From assembly GCF_022808595.1 (NCBI RefSeq), contig NZ_JAKUCN010000004.1, positions 186,001 through 250,000 of the forward strand: a stretch of DNA of 64,000 nt, in the 5' to 3' direction. Below the pieces are notes generated by a model that saw only the letters and a list, made by a program, of their open reading frames with translations, was not told the origin of the DNA and made no database searches. Position numbers and translations under genes: made by a program. Numbering within the stretch: the first letter of the stretch is position 1; each line of letters starts with the position of its first letter. Below are positions 47,612 to 58,593 of the stretch, piece after piece. Source of the stretch: Microvirga solisilvae. GTDB lineage: Bacteria; Pseudomonadota; Alphaproteobacteria; Rhizobiales; Beijerinckiaceae.

Positions 47612-48002
<391 letters not shown>

Positions 48003-48131
48003 CCCTTCTTTTCCACAGGCCGAAAACTGCGACAAAGCGAGCCAAACCCTTGGCTTGCTTACGATTCATTAACCCTATTTGCGTCTCATGTGTGTTGCAT
48101 GCAGCAAGGTGTGCGCCCCATCCTCGTTCCG

Positions 48132-48170
48132 TTGACGCCCATATTATCCCATGTTATCCCAAATCATCCC
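48132..48170. promoter_or_regulatory. Four MraZ-type boxes at 10-bp spacing over a putative dcw promoter
   Basis: CCC triplets stand at 48138-40, 48148-50, 48158-60 and 48168-70, three of them within ATCCC; on the minus strand this reads as repeated TGGGAT/GGGAT boxes each ten bases apart, the known pattern bound by MraZ ahead of its own operon. TTGACG at 48132-48137 is a good -35; a weak -10 (TATCCC, 48155-48160) would lie 17 bases on, inside the boxes. The remaining 48003-48316 gap holds the mraZ leader with no other feature that I can see. Confidence 0.65.
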
Positions 48171-48316
48171 GTTGACGGTGTCTTCCGAAGGGAATGTCAG
48201 ACGCACCAGATGTGCTGACATTGGGCTTCGGAAAGAGGCGTTTTCGCCGAGAACGGGTGGCAGGCTGACAAGGCCTGTCGGGGGGCTGACAATCGGGAGC
48301 TTGCGAGCTGCGGCCA

Positions 48317-48814
48317 ATGAACCGCTTCGTGTCCAATTTCACCAACAAGTTGGATTCGAAGGGTCGCGTCTCGATCCCCGCATCCTTCCGGGCCGTCTTG
48401 GCCCGCGATGGATTCGAGGGTCTCTACGTTCATCCGGCGCTCGATGCGCAGGCCTTGGACGCAGGTGGCAACACGCTTCTGAACGAAATCGATGCGTTCT
48501 TGTCGACGCTGTCGCCCTATTCGGACGAACGGGATCAGCTGTCGACCGCGTTGTTCGGGACCAGCGAAATCTTGAAAGTCGATCCGGAGGGGCGTGTCAT
48601 CCTGACGGACTCAGTGAAGGTACATGCCGGGATTGGCGATACGGTGACGTTCGTCGGCCTCGGTCACAAGTTCCAGATTTGGGAGCCGGAGCGTTTCCGT
48701 GCGCACTTGGAGGAGGCGCGCACGAAGGTCAGAGACCTGAAGAAAACTCTTGGAGCCAGGATCGTGGAACCGCGTATGGTGCAGAACATCTCACCAGGAG
48801 TGCAGGAGCAATGA
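48317..48814 (+). CDS. mraZ: Transcriptional regulator MraZ
   Basis: 165 residues made of two AbrB-like repeats, each with the family's D-x-K-G-R type loop: [14 protein letters not shown] (residues 12-25) and [13 protein letters not shown] (about 88-100). MraZ forms ring oligomers and represses the division and cell wall cluster by binding spaced TGGG boxes, which are visible about 150 bases upstream. Stop overlaps rsmH start (ATGA). First gene of the dcw cluster. Confidence 0.95.
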   Translation: MNRFVSNFTNKLDSKGRVSIPASFRAVLARDGFEGLYVHPALDAQALDAGGNTLLNEIDAFLSTLSPYSDERDQLSTALFGTSEILKVDPEGRVILTDSVKVHAGIGDTVTFVGLGHKFQIWEPERFRAHLEEARTKVRDLKKTLGARIVEPRMVQNISPGVQEQ

Positions 48815-49860
48815 TGGGACGCGGCGACGGCCCAGAAGCCGGAGCCGCTGGCGGACCGACCCGTCACGTTCCTGTGCTCCTGGCGGAGGTGTGCGACGCG
48901 CTTGATGTAAAGCGCGGCGGCTTATTCATCGACGGCACGTTCGGCGCGGGCGGTTACACGCGCGCCGTTCTCGATGCCCACCCTCAGAATAAAGTCATTG
49001 CCGTTGACCGCGATCCCGATGCGATTGCGGGCGGCGCTGCTTTGACCGCGAAATTCAAGAAGCGCCTGATGCTCGTGCCGGGACGCTTCGGCGATCTCGA
49101 CGAGATCGCACAGGCGCAAGGTTTCGAGAGCGTCGATGGCGTCGTTCTCGATATCGGCGTGTCATCCATGCAGCTCGATCAGGCCGAGCGCGGATTCTCG
49201 TTCCGCAACGACGGTCCGCTCGACATGCGCATGGAGCAGGACGGACCGAGCGCAGCCGACCTCATCAATGAATCATCCGAGGCCGAGCTCGCCGACATCT
49301 TCTATCATTACGGTGAGGAGCGCCGCGCTCGCGCAGTGGCGCGCGCCGTCATCGAGGCGCGCCGCCGCGCACCGTTCGAGACGACGCGCCAGCTTGCCGA
49401 TCTCGTGGCATCCTTGATCCGTCAGGAGCCGGGCGGCATTCATCCGGCGACGCGCGTGTTCCAGGGCCTTCGCATCGCCGTCAACGACGAACTGGGCGAA
49501 TTGGTGCGCGCGCTGCATGCGGCGGAACGCATCCTGAAGCCGGGCGGACGTCTCGTGGTCGTTACCTTCCATTCGCTCGAAGACCGCATCGTGAAGCAAT
49601 TCTTCGCGGCCCGCACGGGACGCACGCCGAGCGGATCGCGCCACATGCCGACGATGGCGGCCCCCGAGCCGACATTCGACGCCGTCACGAGGGGGCCCGT
49701 GGGTCCGAGCGATGCCGAGATGGCGCGCAATCCGCGCGCACGCTCCGCGAAGCTGCGTGCTGGCGCACGCACGAGCGAGCCGCCGCAGGAGCCGCTCAGC
49801 GCCATCACCATGCTGGCCGAACTGCCGCAAACGGCAGAGAAAAGGGGAGGGCGGCGATGA
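48811..49860 (+). CDS. rsmH: 16S rRNA (cytosine-1402-N4)-methyltransferase
   Basis: Formerly MraW; methylates N4 of C1402 in the ribosomal P site. 349 residues from ATG 48811 (AGGAG just before), with a Gly-rich N-terminal dozen then [13 protein letters not shown], motif [22 protein letters not shown], and the C-terminal [14 protein letters not shown] characteristic of the family. The open frame further upstream is within mraZ and the leader and is not coding. Overlaps ftsL by four bases. Confidence 0.95.
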   Translation: MMGRGDGPEAGAAGGPTRHVPVLLAEVCDALDVKRGGLFIDGTFGAGGYTRAVLDAHPQNKVIAVDRDPDAIAGGAALTAKFKKRLMLVPGRFGDLDEIAQAQGFESVDGVVLDIGVSSMQLDQAERGFSFRNDGPLDMRMEQDGPSAADLINESSEAELADIFYHYGEERRARAVARAVIEARRRAPFETTRQLADLVASLIRQEPGGIHPATRVFQGLRIAVNDELGELVRALHAAERILKPGGRLVVVTFHSLEDRIVKQFFAARTGRTPSGSRHMPTMAAPEPTFDAVTRGPVGPSDAEMARNPRARSAKLRAGARTSEPPQEPLSAITMLAELPQTAEKRGGRR

Positions 49861-50252
49861 GCAAGCTGCTCCATATCGTTGCGATCTCCAGTCTCATCGC
49901 ATCGGCGGGCTATGCCTATTCGGTCAAGTACGACACGCTCTATTATTCGGAGCAGGTGGCGAAGCTGAAATCGAAGGTACAGCGCGAGCGCGAATCCATC
50001 GCCGTGCTTCAGGCGGAATGGCAATATCTCGACCGGCCCGACCGTCTCCAGGCAGCGGCCGATCAGCATCTCGATCTGCAGGCCATGAAGATCCAGCAGC
50101 TTGCGCGCCTATCCGATCTGCCGAACCGCCCGAGCCGCGAGGATGAGATCGGTCTCAAGCTCCAGGCGCTCGGCCTGCTCGAACCGACGGCGACGCCGAA
50201 GGACAAGAGCAACGAAGCCCGTACCCCGACGACCCAAACTCCCAGGCGGTAA
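49857..50252 (+). CDS. ftsL: Cell division protein FtsL
   Basis: Small bitopic divisome protein, 131 residues: short cytoplasmic start, one membrane helix at about residues 5-22 ([19 protein letters not shown]), then a periplasmic coiled coil ([27 protein letters not shown]) and a Pro/Thr-rich tail. Position between rsmH and ftsI is diagnostic. Partners FtsB and FtsQ to activate FtsWI. Confidence 0.9.
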   Translation: MSKLLHIVAISSLIASAGYAYSVKYDTLYYSEQVAKLKSKVQRERESIAVLQAEWQYLDRPDRLQAAADQHLDLQAMKIQQLARLSDLPNRPSREDEIGLKLQALGLLEPTATPKDKSNEARTPTTQTPRR

Positions 50253-50257
50253 CTCCC

Positions 50258-52024
50258 GTGCTGCACGTGCCCCAACCTGAAATGAAGGTCATGAAAGATC
50301 CGCCGAAGCGGGGTCTTCTCTGGCATGCGCGCGAGCTGTTCCGCCTGCGTCTCGACAAGAGCACGTCCCGCGTCGGTCTGGCCTCTTTCTGCTTCATCCT
50401 TCTCTTCGGCGCCATCGGCGGCCGTCTCGTGCAGCTGGCGATGACCAGCGAGAACACGAGCGAAGTGCGCCGCGCGGCTTCTTCCGAAATTTCGGCGGCG
50501 CGTCCCGACATCGTGGACCGCAACGGAGAAATCCTCGCCACCGACGTGAAGATGGTCTCCGTCTTCGCGGAGCCACGCAACATCATCGACAAGGACGAGG
50601 CGGTGGAGCTGCTCACCGCCGTTCTGCCCGATCTCGACGCCACGGATCTGCGCAACAAGCTCGGCACGAAGAAGGGCTTCGTCTGGGTCAAGCGCGAGAT
50701 CACGCCGCGCCAGCAGGCCGAAGTGCACCGCCTCGGCATTCCGGGCGTCGGCTTCCTGCCCGAAAACAAGCGAGTCTATCCGAATGCAGAAGCCGCGGCT
50801 CACGTGCTGGGCTTCGCCAATGTCGACAATGTCGGCATTGCGGGCATCGAGAAATACATCGACAGCATGGGCCTGCAGGATCTCAACGGCGCGGGCTTCA
50901 ACATCTCCGCCGCGGATCTGAAGCCGGTGCAGCTCTCCATCGACCTGCGCGTGCAGCACGCGCTGCGCGACGAGCTGGCGAAGGGCATGGCGAAGTTCAA
51001 GGCCAAGGCCACCGCCGGTGCGATCCTCGACGTGAATACGGGCGAGATCATCGCGCTCGTGTCGCTGCCGGATTACGATCCCAACAATCCCGTCGACGCG
51101 CTCGACAAGGACCGCATCAACCGCATCAATGTCGGCGTGTTCGAGATGGGCTCGACCTTCAAGGCCTTGACGGTCGCGATGGCGCTCGATTCCGGCAAGT
51201 ACAACATCAATTCCACCTTCGATGCGCGTTCGGGCCTGCGCTACGGCAAGTTCACCATCGGCGATTATCACCCGACGCGGCGTGTGCTCACCGCGCCGGA
51301 AGTCTTCGTGCATTCCTCCAATATCGGCACGGCGCGCATGGCGCTCGGCATCGGCGTGGAAGGGCACAAGGCCTTCCTGCGCAAGATGGGACAGCTGACC
51401 CGCCTCGAGACTGAACTGCCCGAGAATGCTTTGCCGATCATTCCGCCGCGCTGGGGCGAGCTCAACACCATGACCATCGCTTTCGGCCACGGCCTTGCCG
51501 TAGCACCGCTTCAGGCGCTGTCGGCGGTCGGCGCGCTGGTGAATGGCGGCATCATGATCAAGCCGACTTTCCTGAAGCGTACCGAGGAAGAGGCCCGCAA
51601 GAGCGCTCTGCAGGTGCTCAAGCCCGAGACGAGCGAGGCGATGCGCTATGTGATGCGCCTGAACGCGACGCATCCCGAAGGCTCCGCGTCCAATGCGGCG
51701 GTTGCAGGCTTCTTCGTCGGCGGCAAGACCGGTACCGCCGAGAAGGTGATCAACGGCCGCTACGCCAAGAACAAGAACTTCACGACTTTCACGGCGGTTC
51801 TGCCTGCCGACAAGCCAAAATACGTTTTCCTGACCATCATGGACGAGCCGCAAGCGGTTGAGGGTACCTACGGCTTCTCGACCGCAGGCTGGAACGCCGC
51901 GCCGACCACGGGCCACATCATCGAGCGGGTGGCACCGCTCCTCGGCGTGCCGCCGCGCTTCGAGCCGCCGGCGCAACCTTTCCCCCTTATGTCTCGCCTC
52001 AACGCATGGGGCACGAAACAATGA
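50258..52024 (+). CDS. ftsI: Peptidoglycan D,D-transpeptidase FtsI (PBP3)
   Basis: Septal transpeptidase of 588 residues. Membrane anchor at about 40-62 (VGLASFCFILLFGAIGGRLVQL), pedestal domain, then the catalytic domain with Ser299 in GSTFK, S353-S354-N355 and K490-T-G. The GTG at 50258 is the first start in the frame and follows ftsL by five bases. The last codons overlap murE (ATGA). Target of beta-lactams and working partner of FtsW. Confidence 0.95.
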   Translation: MLHVPQPEMKVMKDPPKRGLLWHARELFRLRLDKSTSRVGLASFCFILLFGAIGGRLVQLAMTSENTSEVRRAASSEISAARPDIVDRNGEILATDVKMVSVFAEPRNIIDKDEAVELLTAVLPDLDATDLRNKLGTKKGFVWVKREITPRQQAEVHRLGIPGVGFLPENKRVYPNAEAAAHVLGFANVDNVGIAGIEKYIDSMGLQDLNGAGFNISAADLKPVQLSIDLRVQHALRDELAKGMAKFKAKATAGAILDVNTGEIIALVSLPDYDPNNPVDALDKDRINRINVGVFEMGSTFKALTVAMALDSGKYNINSTFDARSGLRYGKFTIGDYHPTRRVLTAPEVFVHSSNIGTARMALGIGVEGHKAFLRKMGQLTRLETELPENALPIIPPRWGELNTMTIAFGHGLAVAPLQALSAVGALVNGGIMIKPTFLKRTEEEARKSALQVLKPETSEAMRYVMRLNATHPEGSASNAAVAGFFVGGKTGTAEKVINGRYAKNKNFTTFTAVLPADKPKYVFLTIMDEPQAVEGTYGFSTAGWNAAPTTGHIIERVAPLLGVPPRFEPPAQPFPLMSRLNAWGTKQ

Positions 52025-53487
52025 CAAAAACCATGAGACTTGACGATCTGCTTCCGGAGGCGAAGAGACTTCCGGAGGCTTCCTTGTCTGTGAGCGGCAT
52101 CGCTTCCGACAGCCGCAAGGTCGCGCAGGGCAGCGTGTTCTTCGCGGTGCCCGGCACGAAGGTCGACGGCATGAGCTTCGTGCCACAGGCCCTCGCTGTC
52201 GGCGCGACTGCGATCGTCGGTGAGGCGGAGCGTCCCGCCGATCTTCCCGTTAGCGTGGCTTATGTGCGCGTGAGCGAGGTGCGTGAAGCACTTTCCCGCG
52301 CAGCTGCACGCTTTTATTCGCGCCAGCCCGAAAAGGTCGTCGCTGTCACGGGCACGAGCGGCAAGAGTTCGGTCGCCGATTTCACACGCCAGCTCTTTGC
52401 CGTTCTCGGATACAAGTCGGCAAGCCTCGGCACGCTGGGCGTGATTACGTCGGACGGCGCTGCCTATGGCTCGCTCACGACTCCCGATCCGATCTCCCTG
52501 CATCAGACACTCGACAAGCTCGCAAGTGACGGCGTCACGCGTCTTGCCATGGAGGCATCCTCCCACGGTATCGACCAGCGCCGTCTCGACGGTGTTCGTT
52601 TGAAAGCGGCGGGCTTTACCAATCTCGGCCGCGATCATCTCGATTATCACGGCACGACGGAAGCCTATGCCAAGGCGAAGCTGCGCCTGTTCGACACGCT
52701 CATGCCACAGGATGCGCCTGCCATCATCAACGCGGATGGTCCGTTCTCGGATGTGTTCCTGCGCGGTGTCGGCGAGCGCGGATTGCCGATCATGACCACC
52801 GGAAGCCAGGGCGAGGCCTTGCGTCTCGTCGCGGCGCGTCCTGAAGGTTTCAGGCAGGCTCTCACCATCGAAGCGTTTGGCAAGACATTCGAAACAACTC
52901 TTCCGCTTCTCGGCGCCTTCCAGGTCGAGAATGCGCTTGTTGCCGCCGGTCTCGTGCTCGCTGTCGAAGGCGAGGGCAGGGCGGCTGAAGTGTTCGAAGG
53001 CTTCAAGACGTTGAAGGGCGTCTCCGGGCGCCTTGAGCAGGTGGGCGAGGTCGATGGTGCGATCTGCATCGTCGATTACGCGCACAAGCCCGATGCGCTG
53101 GCTCATGTGCTCGATGCACTGCGTCCGTTCACCAAGGGGCGTCTCGTCTGCGTTCTCGGCTGCGGCGGCGACCGCGACAAGGGCAAGCGTCCGCTCATGG
53201 GCCGCATCGCCCATGACAAGGCGGATATTGTCATCGTCACGGACGATAATCCTCGCTCGGAGGATCCTGCCACGATCCGCGCCGAGGTGCTCAAAGGCGC
53301 TCCCGGTGCCCGCGAGATCGGTGACCGCACGCTTGCCATCCGCACGGCGGTGAAGGAGCTGCAAAAGGGCGATGTTCTGGTGGTTGCTGGAAAAGGCCAT
53401 GAAACGGGCCAAATCATCGGCGACCGGACCCTGCCGTTCTCGGACCATGACGAGGTCCGGGCGGCCATTGCGGAGAGGCAGGGATGA
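52021..53487 (+). CDS. murE: UDP-MurNAc-L-Ala-D-Glu:meso-diaminopimelate ligase
   Basis: Adds the third stem residue. 488 residues from ATG 52021, which overlaps the ftsI stop; an earlier ATG at 52006 is less likely. ATP site TGTSGKSS near 113, NLGRDHLDYHGT, carbamylated-lysine region, and the TDDNPRSEDP motif whose DNPR marks diaminopimelate rather than lysine specificity, hence a Gram-negative type wall. Overlaps murF by four bases. Confidence 0.95.
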   Translation: MTKTMRLDDLLPEAKRLPEASLSVSGIASDSRKVAQGSVFFAVPGTKVDGMSFVPQALAVGATAIVGEAERPADLPVSVAYVRVSEVREALSRAAARFYSRQPEKVVAVTGTSGKSSVADFTRQLFAVLGYKSASLGTLGVITSDGAAYGSLTTPDPISLHQTLDKLASDGVTRLAMEASSHGIDQRRLDGVRLKAAGFTNLGRDHLDYHGTTEAYAKAKLRLFDTLMPQDAPAIINADGPFSDVFLRGVGERGLPIMTTGSQGEALRLVAARPEGFRQALTIEAFGKTFETTLPLLGAFQVENALVAAGLVLAVEGEGRAAEVFEGFKTLKGVSGRLEQVGEVDGAICIVDYAHKPDALAHVLDALRPFTKGRLVCVLGCGGDRDKGKRPLMGRIAHDKADIVIVTDDNPRSEDPATIRAEVLKGAPGAREIGDRTLAIRTAVKELQKGDVLVVAGKGHETGQIIGDRTLPFSDHDEVRAAIAERQG

Positions 53488-54914
53488 GTTCGCCTTTGTG
53501 GACCAAAGACGAGATTGCAGCCGCCACCGGCGCTCGTGTCGGCAGTGGCTTCAAGCAGGCGACGGGCGCGTCTATTGACACGCGCACGCTGGAGCCCGGC
53601 GATCTTTACTTCGCCATCAAGGGCGATGTGCATGACGGGCACGATTTCGTTTCCGCCGCCTTGGAGAAAGGCGCGTCAGGTGCCGTGGTTTCCGAGGAAA
53701 AGGCTCCTGCCTTTTCTTTCGACAAGCTCATCGTCGTTCCCGACGTGCTGGAGGCCATGCGCCAGCTGGGCCGCGCCGCACGCAAGCGCACCGACGCGAA
53801 GATCGTTGCCATCACCGGATCCGTCGGCAAGACCGGCACGAAGGAAGCCATGCGCCTTGCGCTCTCGCAGCAGGGACGCACCCATGCATCGGTGGCCTCC
53901 TACAACAACCATTGGGGCGTTCCGCTCACCCTCTCGCGCATGCCGCGCGAGACTGAGTTCGGCATTTTCGAAATTGGCATGAACCATGCCCATGAGATTT
54001 TGCCGCTGACCGCGATGGTGCGCCCGCATGTGGCGGTGATCACCACCATCGAGCCGGTCCATATCGAGTTCTTCCCGTCGCTCTGGGGCATCGCCGATGC
54101 GAAGGGCGAGATCTTCTCCGGCCTCGAGCCCGGCGGCACGGCGGTGATCAACCGCGACAGCCCTTATTTCGATCGCATGAAGGCGCACGCGCTGGCCTCG
54201 AATGCGGGTCGTGTCATCTCCTTCGGCGAGCATGAGGATGCCGACATTCGCGCCGAGCGGATTGCTGTGAAGCCCGATCAGTCCCTCGTCGAAGCCCGCG
54301 TCTTCGGAAAGCTCTTGAGCTACAGGATTGGCACGGCGGGCCGGCATATCGCGCTCAACTCATTGAGCGTGCTTGCAGCCTGCCATGCCATCGGCGCTGA
54401 CCTTGCGCAGGTCGCTCTTTCTTTTGCCGAAATGAAGCCTCCCGTGGGCCGTGGTGAGCGCACGATGCTGTCCGTGAACGGCGACGAAGCGCTTCTCATC
54501 GATGAAAGCTACAACGCCAACCCCGCTTCCATGCGCGCGGCGCTTGCCAATCTCGGTGCGGTGGAACTCAATGGCCACGCTCGGCGTCTAGCAGTGCTGG
54601 GAGACATGAAGGAACTAGGCGAAACGGGTCCGGCCCTTCATGAGGAGCTCGCGGAAGCGATCCAGGCCAACAACATCGATCTCGTCTTCGCAGCAGGGCC
54701 TTTGATGAAGAATCTGGTGGACCGTCTGCCGAAGGTGAAAGTGGCGCTACACGCTGAAACCTCTGCCGAGATCGTCGATGCGGTCTGTGCCGCGATCCGG
54801 CCGGGTGATGCGGTGACCGTCAAGGGCTCGCTCAGCATGAAGATGGCCCTGGTTGTCAAAGCCCTGAAAGAACGTTACGGCGCGGGCCAGGCGGCCCATG
54901 CGCTGAAAGGATGA
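53484..54914 (+). CDS. murF: UDP-MurNAc-tripeptide:D-alanyl-D-alanine ligase
   Basis: Completes the UDP-MurNAc pentapeptide with D-Ala-D-Ala made by Ddl. 476 residues. Opens with [16 protein letters not shown] loop [14 protein letters not shown] near 110, [11 protein letters not shown], and the C-terminal [17 protein letters not shown] motif specific to MurF. Overlaps murE; seven bases precede mraY. Confidence 0.95.
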   Translation: MSSPLWTKDEIAAATGARVGSGFKQATGASIDTRTLEPGDLYFAIKGDVHDGHDFVSAALEKGASGAVVSEEKAPAFSFDKLIVVPDVLEAMRQLGRAARKRTDAKIVAITGSVGKTGTKEAMRLALSQQGRTHASVASYNNHWGVPLTLSRMPRETEFGIFEIGMNHAHEILPLTAMVRPHVAVITTIEPVHIEFFPSLWGIADAKGEIFSGLEPGGTAVINRDSPYFDRMKAHALASNAGRVISFGEHEDADIRAERIAVKPDQSLVEARVFGKLLSYRIGTAGRHIALNSLSVLAACHAIGADLAQVALSFAEMKPPVGRGERTMLSVNGDEALLIDESYNANPASMRAALANLGAVELNGHARRLAVLGDMKELGETGPALHEELAEAIQANNIDLVFAAGPLMKNLVDRLPKVKVALHAETSAEIVDAVCAAIRPGDAVTVKGSLSMKMALVVKALKERYGAGQAAHALKG

Positions 54915-54921
54915 GAGTAAA

Positions 54922-56007
54922 ATGTTGACCTGGTTGGCTGAGCTCAGCCCCTATTTCAGCCCCCTCAATATCTTCCGCTACATCACGTTCCGCACCGGGG
55001 GCGCGACGGCGACCGCCATGCTCTTCGTGTTTCTGTTCGGCCCGGCGATCATCTCGATGCTGCGCTTGAAGCAGGGCAAGGGCCAGCCGATCCGCGAGGA
55101 CGGGCCGCAATCGCACCTTTTGACGAAGCGCGGCACGCCGACCATGGGCGGGTTGATGATCATGGCGGGCGTGCTGGTGTCGGCGCTGCTCTGGGCCAAC
55201 CTCGCCAACCCCTATGTGTGGGTCGTGCTGTTCGTCACGGTGGGCTTTGGCGCCATCGGCTTCTACGATGATTACCTGAAGGTGACGAAGCAGTCGCACA
55301 AAGGCTTCTCCGGCAAGTCGCGCCTCGCCATTGAGGCAATCATCGCAGCCATTGCCTGCATCGCCATCTCCTACATCGAAGCCCCCGGCCTCGCGAACAA
55401 GCTGGCGCTGCCCTTCTCGAAGGAGCTGATTTTCAATCTCGGCTGGTTCTACATCATCTTCGCCGGTTTCGTGATCGTCGGTGCAGGCAATGCGGTCAAC
55501 ATCACGGACGGTCTCGACGGTCTTGCCATCGTGCCCGTGATGATCGCGGCCGGCACCTTCGGCTTCATCGCCTATCTCGCCGGCAACGCGGTGTTCGCGA
55601 ACTACCTGCAGATCCATTTCGTGCCCGGCACCGGCGAACTCGCCGTCATCTGCGGTGCATTGATCGGCGCGGGCATCGGCTTCCTCTGGTTCAACGCACC
55701 CCCGGCCCAGATCTTCATGGGCGACACGGGCTCGCTCGCTCTCGGCGGCCTGCTCGGCACCATCGCCGTGGCGACGAAGCACGAGGTGGTTCTCGCCATC
55801 GTCGGCGGCCTCTTCGTGCTGGAGATCATGTCGGTGATCATCCAGGTCACGTCGTTCAAGCTCACGGGCAAACGCGTCTTCAAGATGGCGCCGATCCACC
55901 ATCATTTCGAGCAGTTGGGCTGGACCGAGCCGCAGGTGGTGATCCGCTTCTGGATTATCTCCGTGGTGCTTGCCCTCGTCGGCCTCGCGACCCTCAAGCT
56001 GCGGTAA
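54922..56007 (+). CDS. mraY: Phospho-N-acetylmuramoyl-pentapeptide transferase
   Basis: Integral membrane enzyme of 361 residues and about ten helices that forms lipid I from UDP-MurNAc-pentapeptide and undecaprenyl phosphate. Signature segments: [33 protein letters not shown] (catalytic Asp pair), [16 protein letters not shown], and [13 protein letters not shown] with the histidine triplet. Last residues TLKLR. Confidence 0.96.
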   Translation: MLTWLAELSPYFSPLNIFRYITFRTGGATATAMLFVFLFGPAIISMLRLKQGKGQPIREDGPQSHLLTKRGTPTMGGLMIMAGVLVSALLWANLANPYVWVVLFVTVGFGAIGFYDDYLKVTKQSHKGFSGKSRLAIEAIIAAIACIAISYIEAPGLANKLALPFSKELIFNLGWFYIIFAGFVIVGAGNAVNITDGLDGLAIVPVMIAAGTFGFIAYLAGNAVFANYLQIHFVPGTGELAVICGALIGAGIGFLWFNAPPAQIFMGDTGSLALGGLLGTIAVATKHEVVLAIVGGLFVLEIMSVIIQVTSFKLTGKRVFKMAPIHHHFEQLGWTEPQVVIRFWIISVVLALVGLATLKLR

Positions 56008-56012
56008 CACCC

Positions 56013-57446
56013 ATGACGCCCGTCACCGTCTTCTCCGGCAAAACCCTCGCTCTCTTCGGTCTCGGCGGATCGGGGCTCGCGACGGCGCTTGCCCTGAAGG
56101 CGGGCGGATCCCATGTCATCGCTTGCGACGATAACCCGGCGAAGATGGCGGAAGCCGCGTCCAAGGGCATCGAGACGGGCGATCTGCGCGGGCTCGACTG
56201 GTCGAAGGTGTCGGCCCTCATCCTTTCGCCCGGCGTGCCGCTCACGCATCCCGAGCCGCATTGGTCGGCAAAGCTCGCGAAAGAAGCAGGCGTCGAGATC
56301 ATTGGCGACATCGAGCTGTTCTGCCGCGAGCGGGCGAAGATCGCGCCGAACTCTGAATTCATTGCCATTACCGGCACCAACGGCAAATCCACGACGACAG
56401 CTCTCATTGCGCACATGATGCGTGAGGCAGGTTGGGATGTGCAGATGGGCGGCAATATCGGCACGGCGATTCTCTCGCTCGAGCCGCCAGCGCCGGGCCG
56501 CATCCATGTGATCGAGTGCTCCTCTTTCCAGATCGATCTCGCGCCCTCGCTTGCGCCGAGCGTCGGTATCCTTCTCAACATCTCGCCCGATCACATCGAT
56601 CGTCATGGGACGATGGAGAATTATGCGGCGATCAAGGAACGGCTGATTGCAAAGGCCGATTGGTCTCTTGTCGGCGTCGAGGATCCCTATAGTGAGGCCA
56701 TTCACAAGCGCGCGCTCGAACGTGAGGCGCGCGCTAAAGCATCAGGCAAACCCATCGGAAGGCAATATGCCGTTTCGGTCGAGCACGGCGTTGAAGCCGG
56801 CATCTCCTTGAAGGGGGAAATGATTCATATGCTGGCCTATCCCGGCCAAGAACGCGATATCGGCAATCTGAACGGCATCTCGACGTTGCGCGGGTTGCAC
56901 AACGCTCAGAATGCATGCTTCGCGGCGGGCGTCGCGGATATTTACGAGATCTGGCACGACGATCCGGATGTTATTCAGCGCGCTCTTAATACCTTCCCCG
57001 GCCTGCCTCACCGCATGGAAGAAGTCGGTCGTCGCGGCGAGACGCTGTTCATCAACGATTCCAAGGCCACCAACGCGGATTCCACCGAGAAGGCGCTCAA
57101 ATCCTTCGACAACATTCTCTGGATCCTCGGCGGCAAGGCGAAAGAAGGCGGCATCGAGCCGCTGAAGGAATACTTCCCGAAGATCCGCAAGGCCTACCTG
57201 ATCGGTGCAGCCACGGAAGATTTTGCCAAGACGCTCGGCAGCGATGTGCCGTATGTCCGCAGCGGCACGCTCGACAAGGCCGTCGAGCAGGCGGCTGCCG
57301 ATGCTGCGGCAATGAACGGCCCGTCGGTCGTTCTGCTCTCGCCGGCCTGCGCGTCCTACGATCAATTTGCCAATTACGAAGTGCGCGGAAACGCTTTCCG
57401 CGATTTGGTCCGGGCATTACCCGGCATTGAAGCCAAGGGGGCTTGA
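56013..57446 (+). CDS. murD: UDP-MurNAc-L-alanine:D-glutamate ligase
   Basis: Adds D-glutamate. 477 residues. N-terminal nucleotide-like fold with [20 protein letters not shown] loop [14 protein letters not shown] near residue 120, [16 protein letters not shown], and C-terminal [15 protein letters not shown]. Five bases after mraY; five before ftsW. Confidence 0.95.
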   Translation: MTPVTVFSGKTLALFGLGGSGLATALALKAGGSHVIACDDNPAKMAEAASKGIETGDLRGLDWSKVSALILSPGVPLTHPEPHWSAKLAKEAGVEIIGDIELFCRERAKIAPNSEFIAITGTNGKSTTTALIAHMMREAGWDVQMGGNIGTAILSLEPPAPGRIHVIECSSFQIDLAPSLAPSVGILLNISPDHIDRHGTMENYAAIKERLIAKADWSLVGVEDPYSEAIHKRALEREARAKASGKPIGRQYAVSVEHGVEAGISLKGEMIHMLAYPGQERDIGNLNGISTLRGLHNAQNACFAAGVADIYEIWHDDPDVIQRALNTFPGLPHRMEEVGRRGETLFINDSKATNADSTEKALKSFDNILWILGGKAKEGGIEPLKEYFPKIRKAYLIGAATEDFAKTLGSDVPYVRSGTLDKAVEQAAADAAAMNGPSVVLLSPACASYDQFANYEVRGNAFRDLVRALPGIEAKGA

Positions 57447-57450
57447 ACAC

Positions 57451-58593
57451 ATGGTGTCGCGCGCGGAACGCTCGGCTTTCAGCGATTGGTGGTGGACCGT
57501 CGACCGGCTGCTGCTGGGCGGTTTCGCGGTCCTCATGCTCGCCGGTCTCGTCTTCCTCATGGCAGGCGGTCCGCCTGTCGCGGAGAGGCTGGGGCTGTCG
57601 ACCTTCTACTTCGTGAACCGTCAGGTCATGTTCCTCATTCCGGCGCTGCTCATCATGCTGCCGGTTTCGTTCCTGTCGCTGCGCCACATCCGCAGGCTTG
57701 CGCTTCTCGTTTATCTGGGCGGCATGGTGATGATCCTGCTGGCCTTCAAGTTCGGTCCCGAGATCAAGGGCGCGCATCGCTGGATCATGATCGGCACGTT
57801 CGGTCTCCAGCCTTCCGAATTCGTGAAGCCCGCTTTCGTCGTGCTCGCCGCATGGGCCTTCTCGGAAGGCGCGCGGCGCAAGGACATGCCGGGCGCGCTG
57901 CTTGCCTTGATGTTGCTTCCCGCCACCATCATCCCGCTCATCCTGCAGCCCGATTTCGGCCAGACCATGCTGGTTACCATCGTGTGGTGCGGCCTGTTCT
58001 TCGTGGCCGGATTGCACTGGTTTTGGGTGATGGGGCTCGGCGGCGCGGGGCTGATCGGCATCGTCGCGGCCTATGAATTCCTGCCGCACGTGCGCGCTCG
58101 CTTCGAGCGCTTCCTCGACAAGGATTCCGGCGACAGCTTTCAGGTGGATACAGCGATGGAATCCTTCGCGCGCGGCGGCTGGCTGGGACGCGGTCCGGGC
58201 GAGGGCACCGTGAAGCGCATCCTGCCCGACGCACATACCGACTTCATCTTCGCCGTCACGGCAGAGGAGTTCGGCATCGTGGTGTGCCTCGCTCTTCTCG
58301 TGCTCTTCGCCTTCATCGTGCTGCGCGGCCTCATGCTCGCCCGGCGCAACGAGGACACGTTCTGCCGTCTCGCGGCGACGGGCCTCATTCTCATGTTCGG
58401 CCTGCAGGCCTGCATCAACATGATGGTGAACGTCCATCTCATGCCGGCCAAGGGCATGACGCTGCCCTTCATCTCCTATGGCGGCTCCTCGCTGCTCTCG
58501 CTGGCGCTCGGCATGGGCTTCCTTGTAGCGCTCACACGCCGCCGTCCGCGCGCTGAGATGATGGAGCACTTCAATCAGGATTGGCAGCGTTGA
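57451..58593 (+). CDS. ftsW: Septal peptidoglycan polymerase FtsW
   Basis: SEDS-family glycosyltransferase of 380 residues with about ten helices. Start ATG 57451 (MVSRAERSAFSDWWWTVDR); the open frame upstream belongs to murD. SEDS marks: GAHRWIMIGTFGLQPSEFVK, LQPDFGQTM with the catalytic-type aspartate region, PDAHTDFIFAVTAEEFG and LPFISYGGSSLL. Overlaps the murG start (TTGA). Confidence 0.95.
   Translation: MVSRAERSAFSDWWWTVDRLLLGGFAVLMLAGLVFLMAGGPPVAERLGLSTFYFVNRQVMFLIPALLIMLPVSFLSLRHIRRLALLVYLGGMVMILLAFKFGPEIKGAHRWIMIGTFGLQPSEFVKPAFVVLAAWAFSEGARRKDMPGALLALMLLPATIIPLILQPDFGQTMLVTIVWCGLFFVAGLHWFWVMGLGGAGLIGIVAAYEFLPHVRARFERFLDKDSGDSFQVDTAMESFARGGWLGRGPGEGTVKRILPDAHTDFIFAVTAEEFGIVVCLALLVLFAFIVLRGLMLARRNEDTFCRLAATGLILMFGLQACINMMVNVHLMPAKGMTLPFISYGGSSLLSLALGMGFLVALTRRRPRAEMMEHFNQDWQR

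Noticed and set aside
48138..48170. Short regularly spaced repeats as a CRISPR-like array
   Set aside because: Units are only ten bases with no spacers of 30 or so and no cas genes; they fit MraZ boxes.
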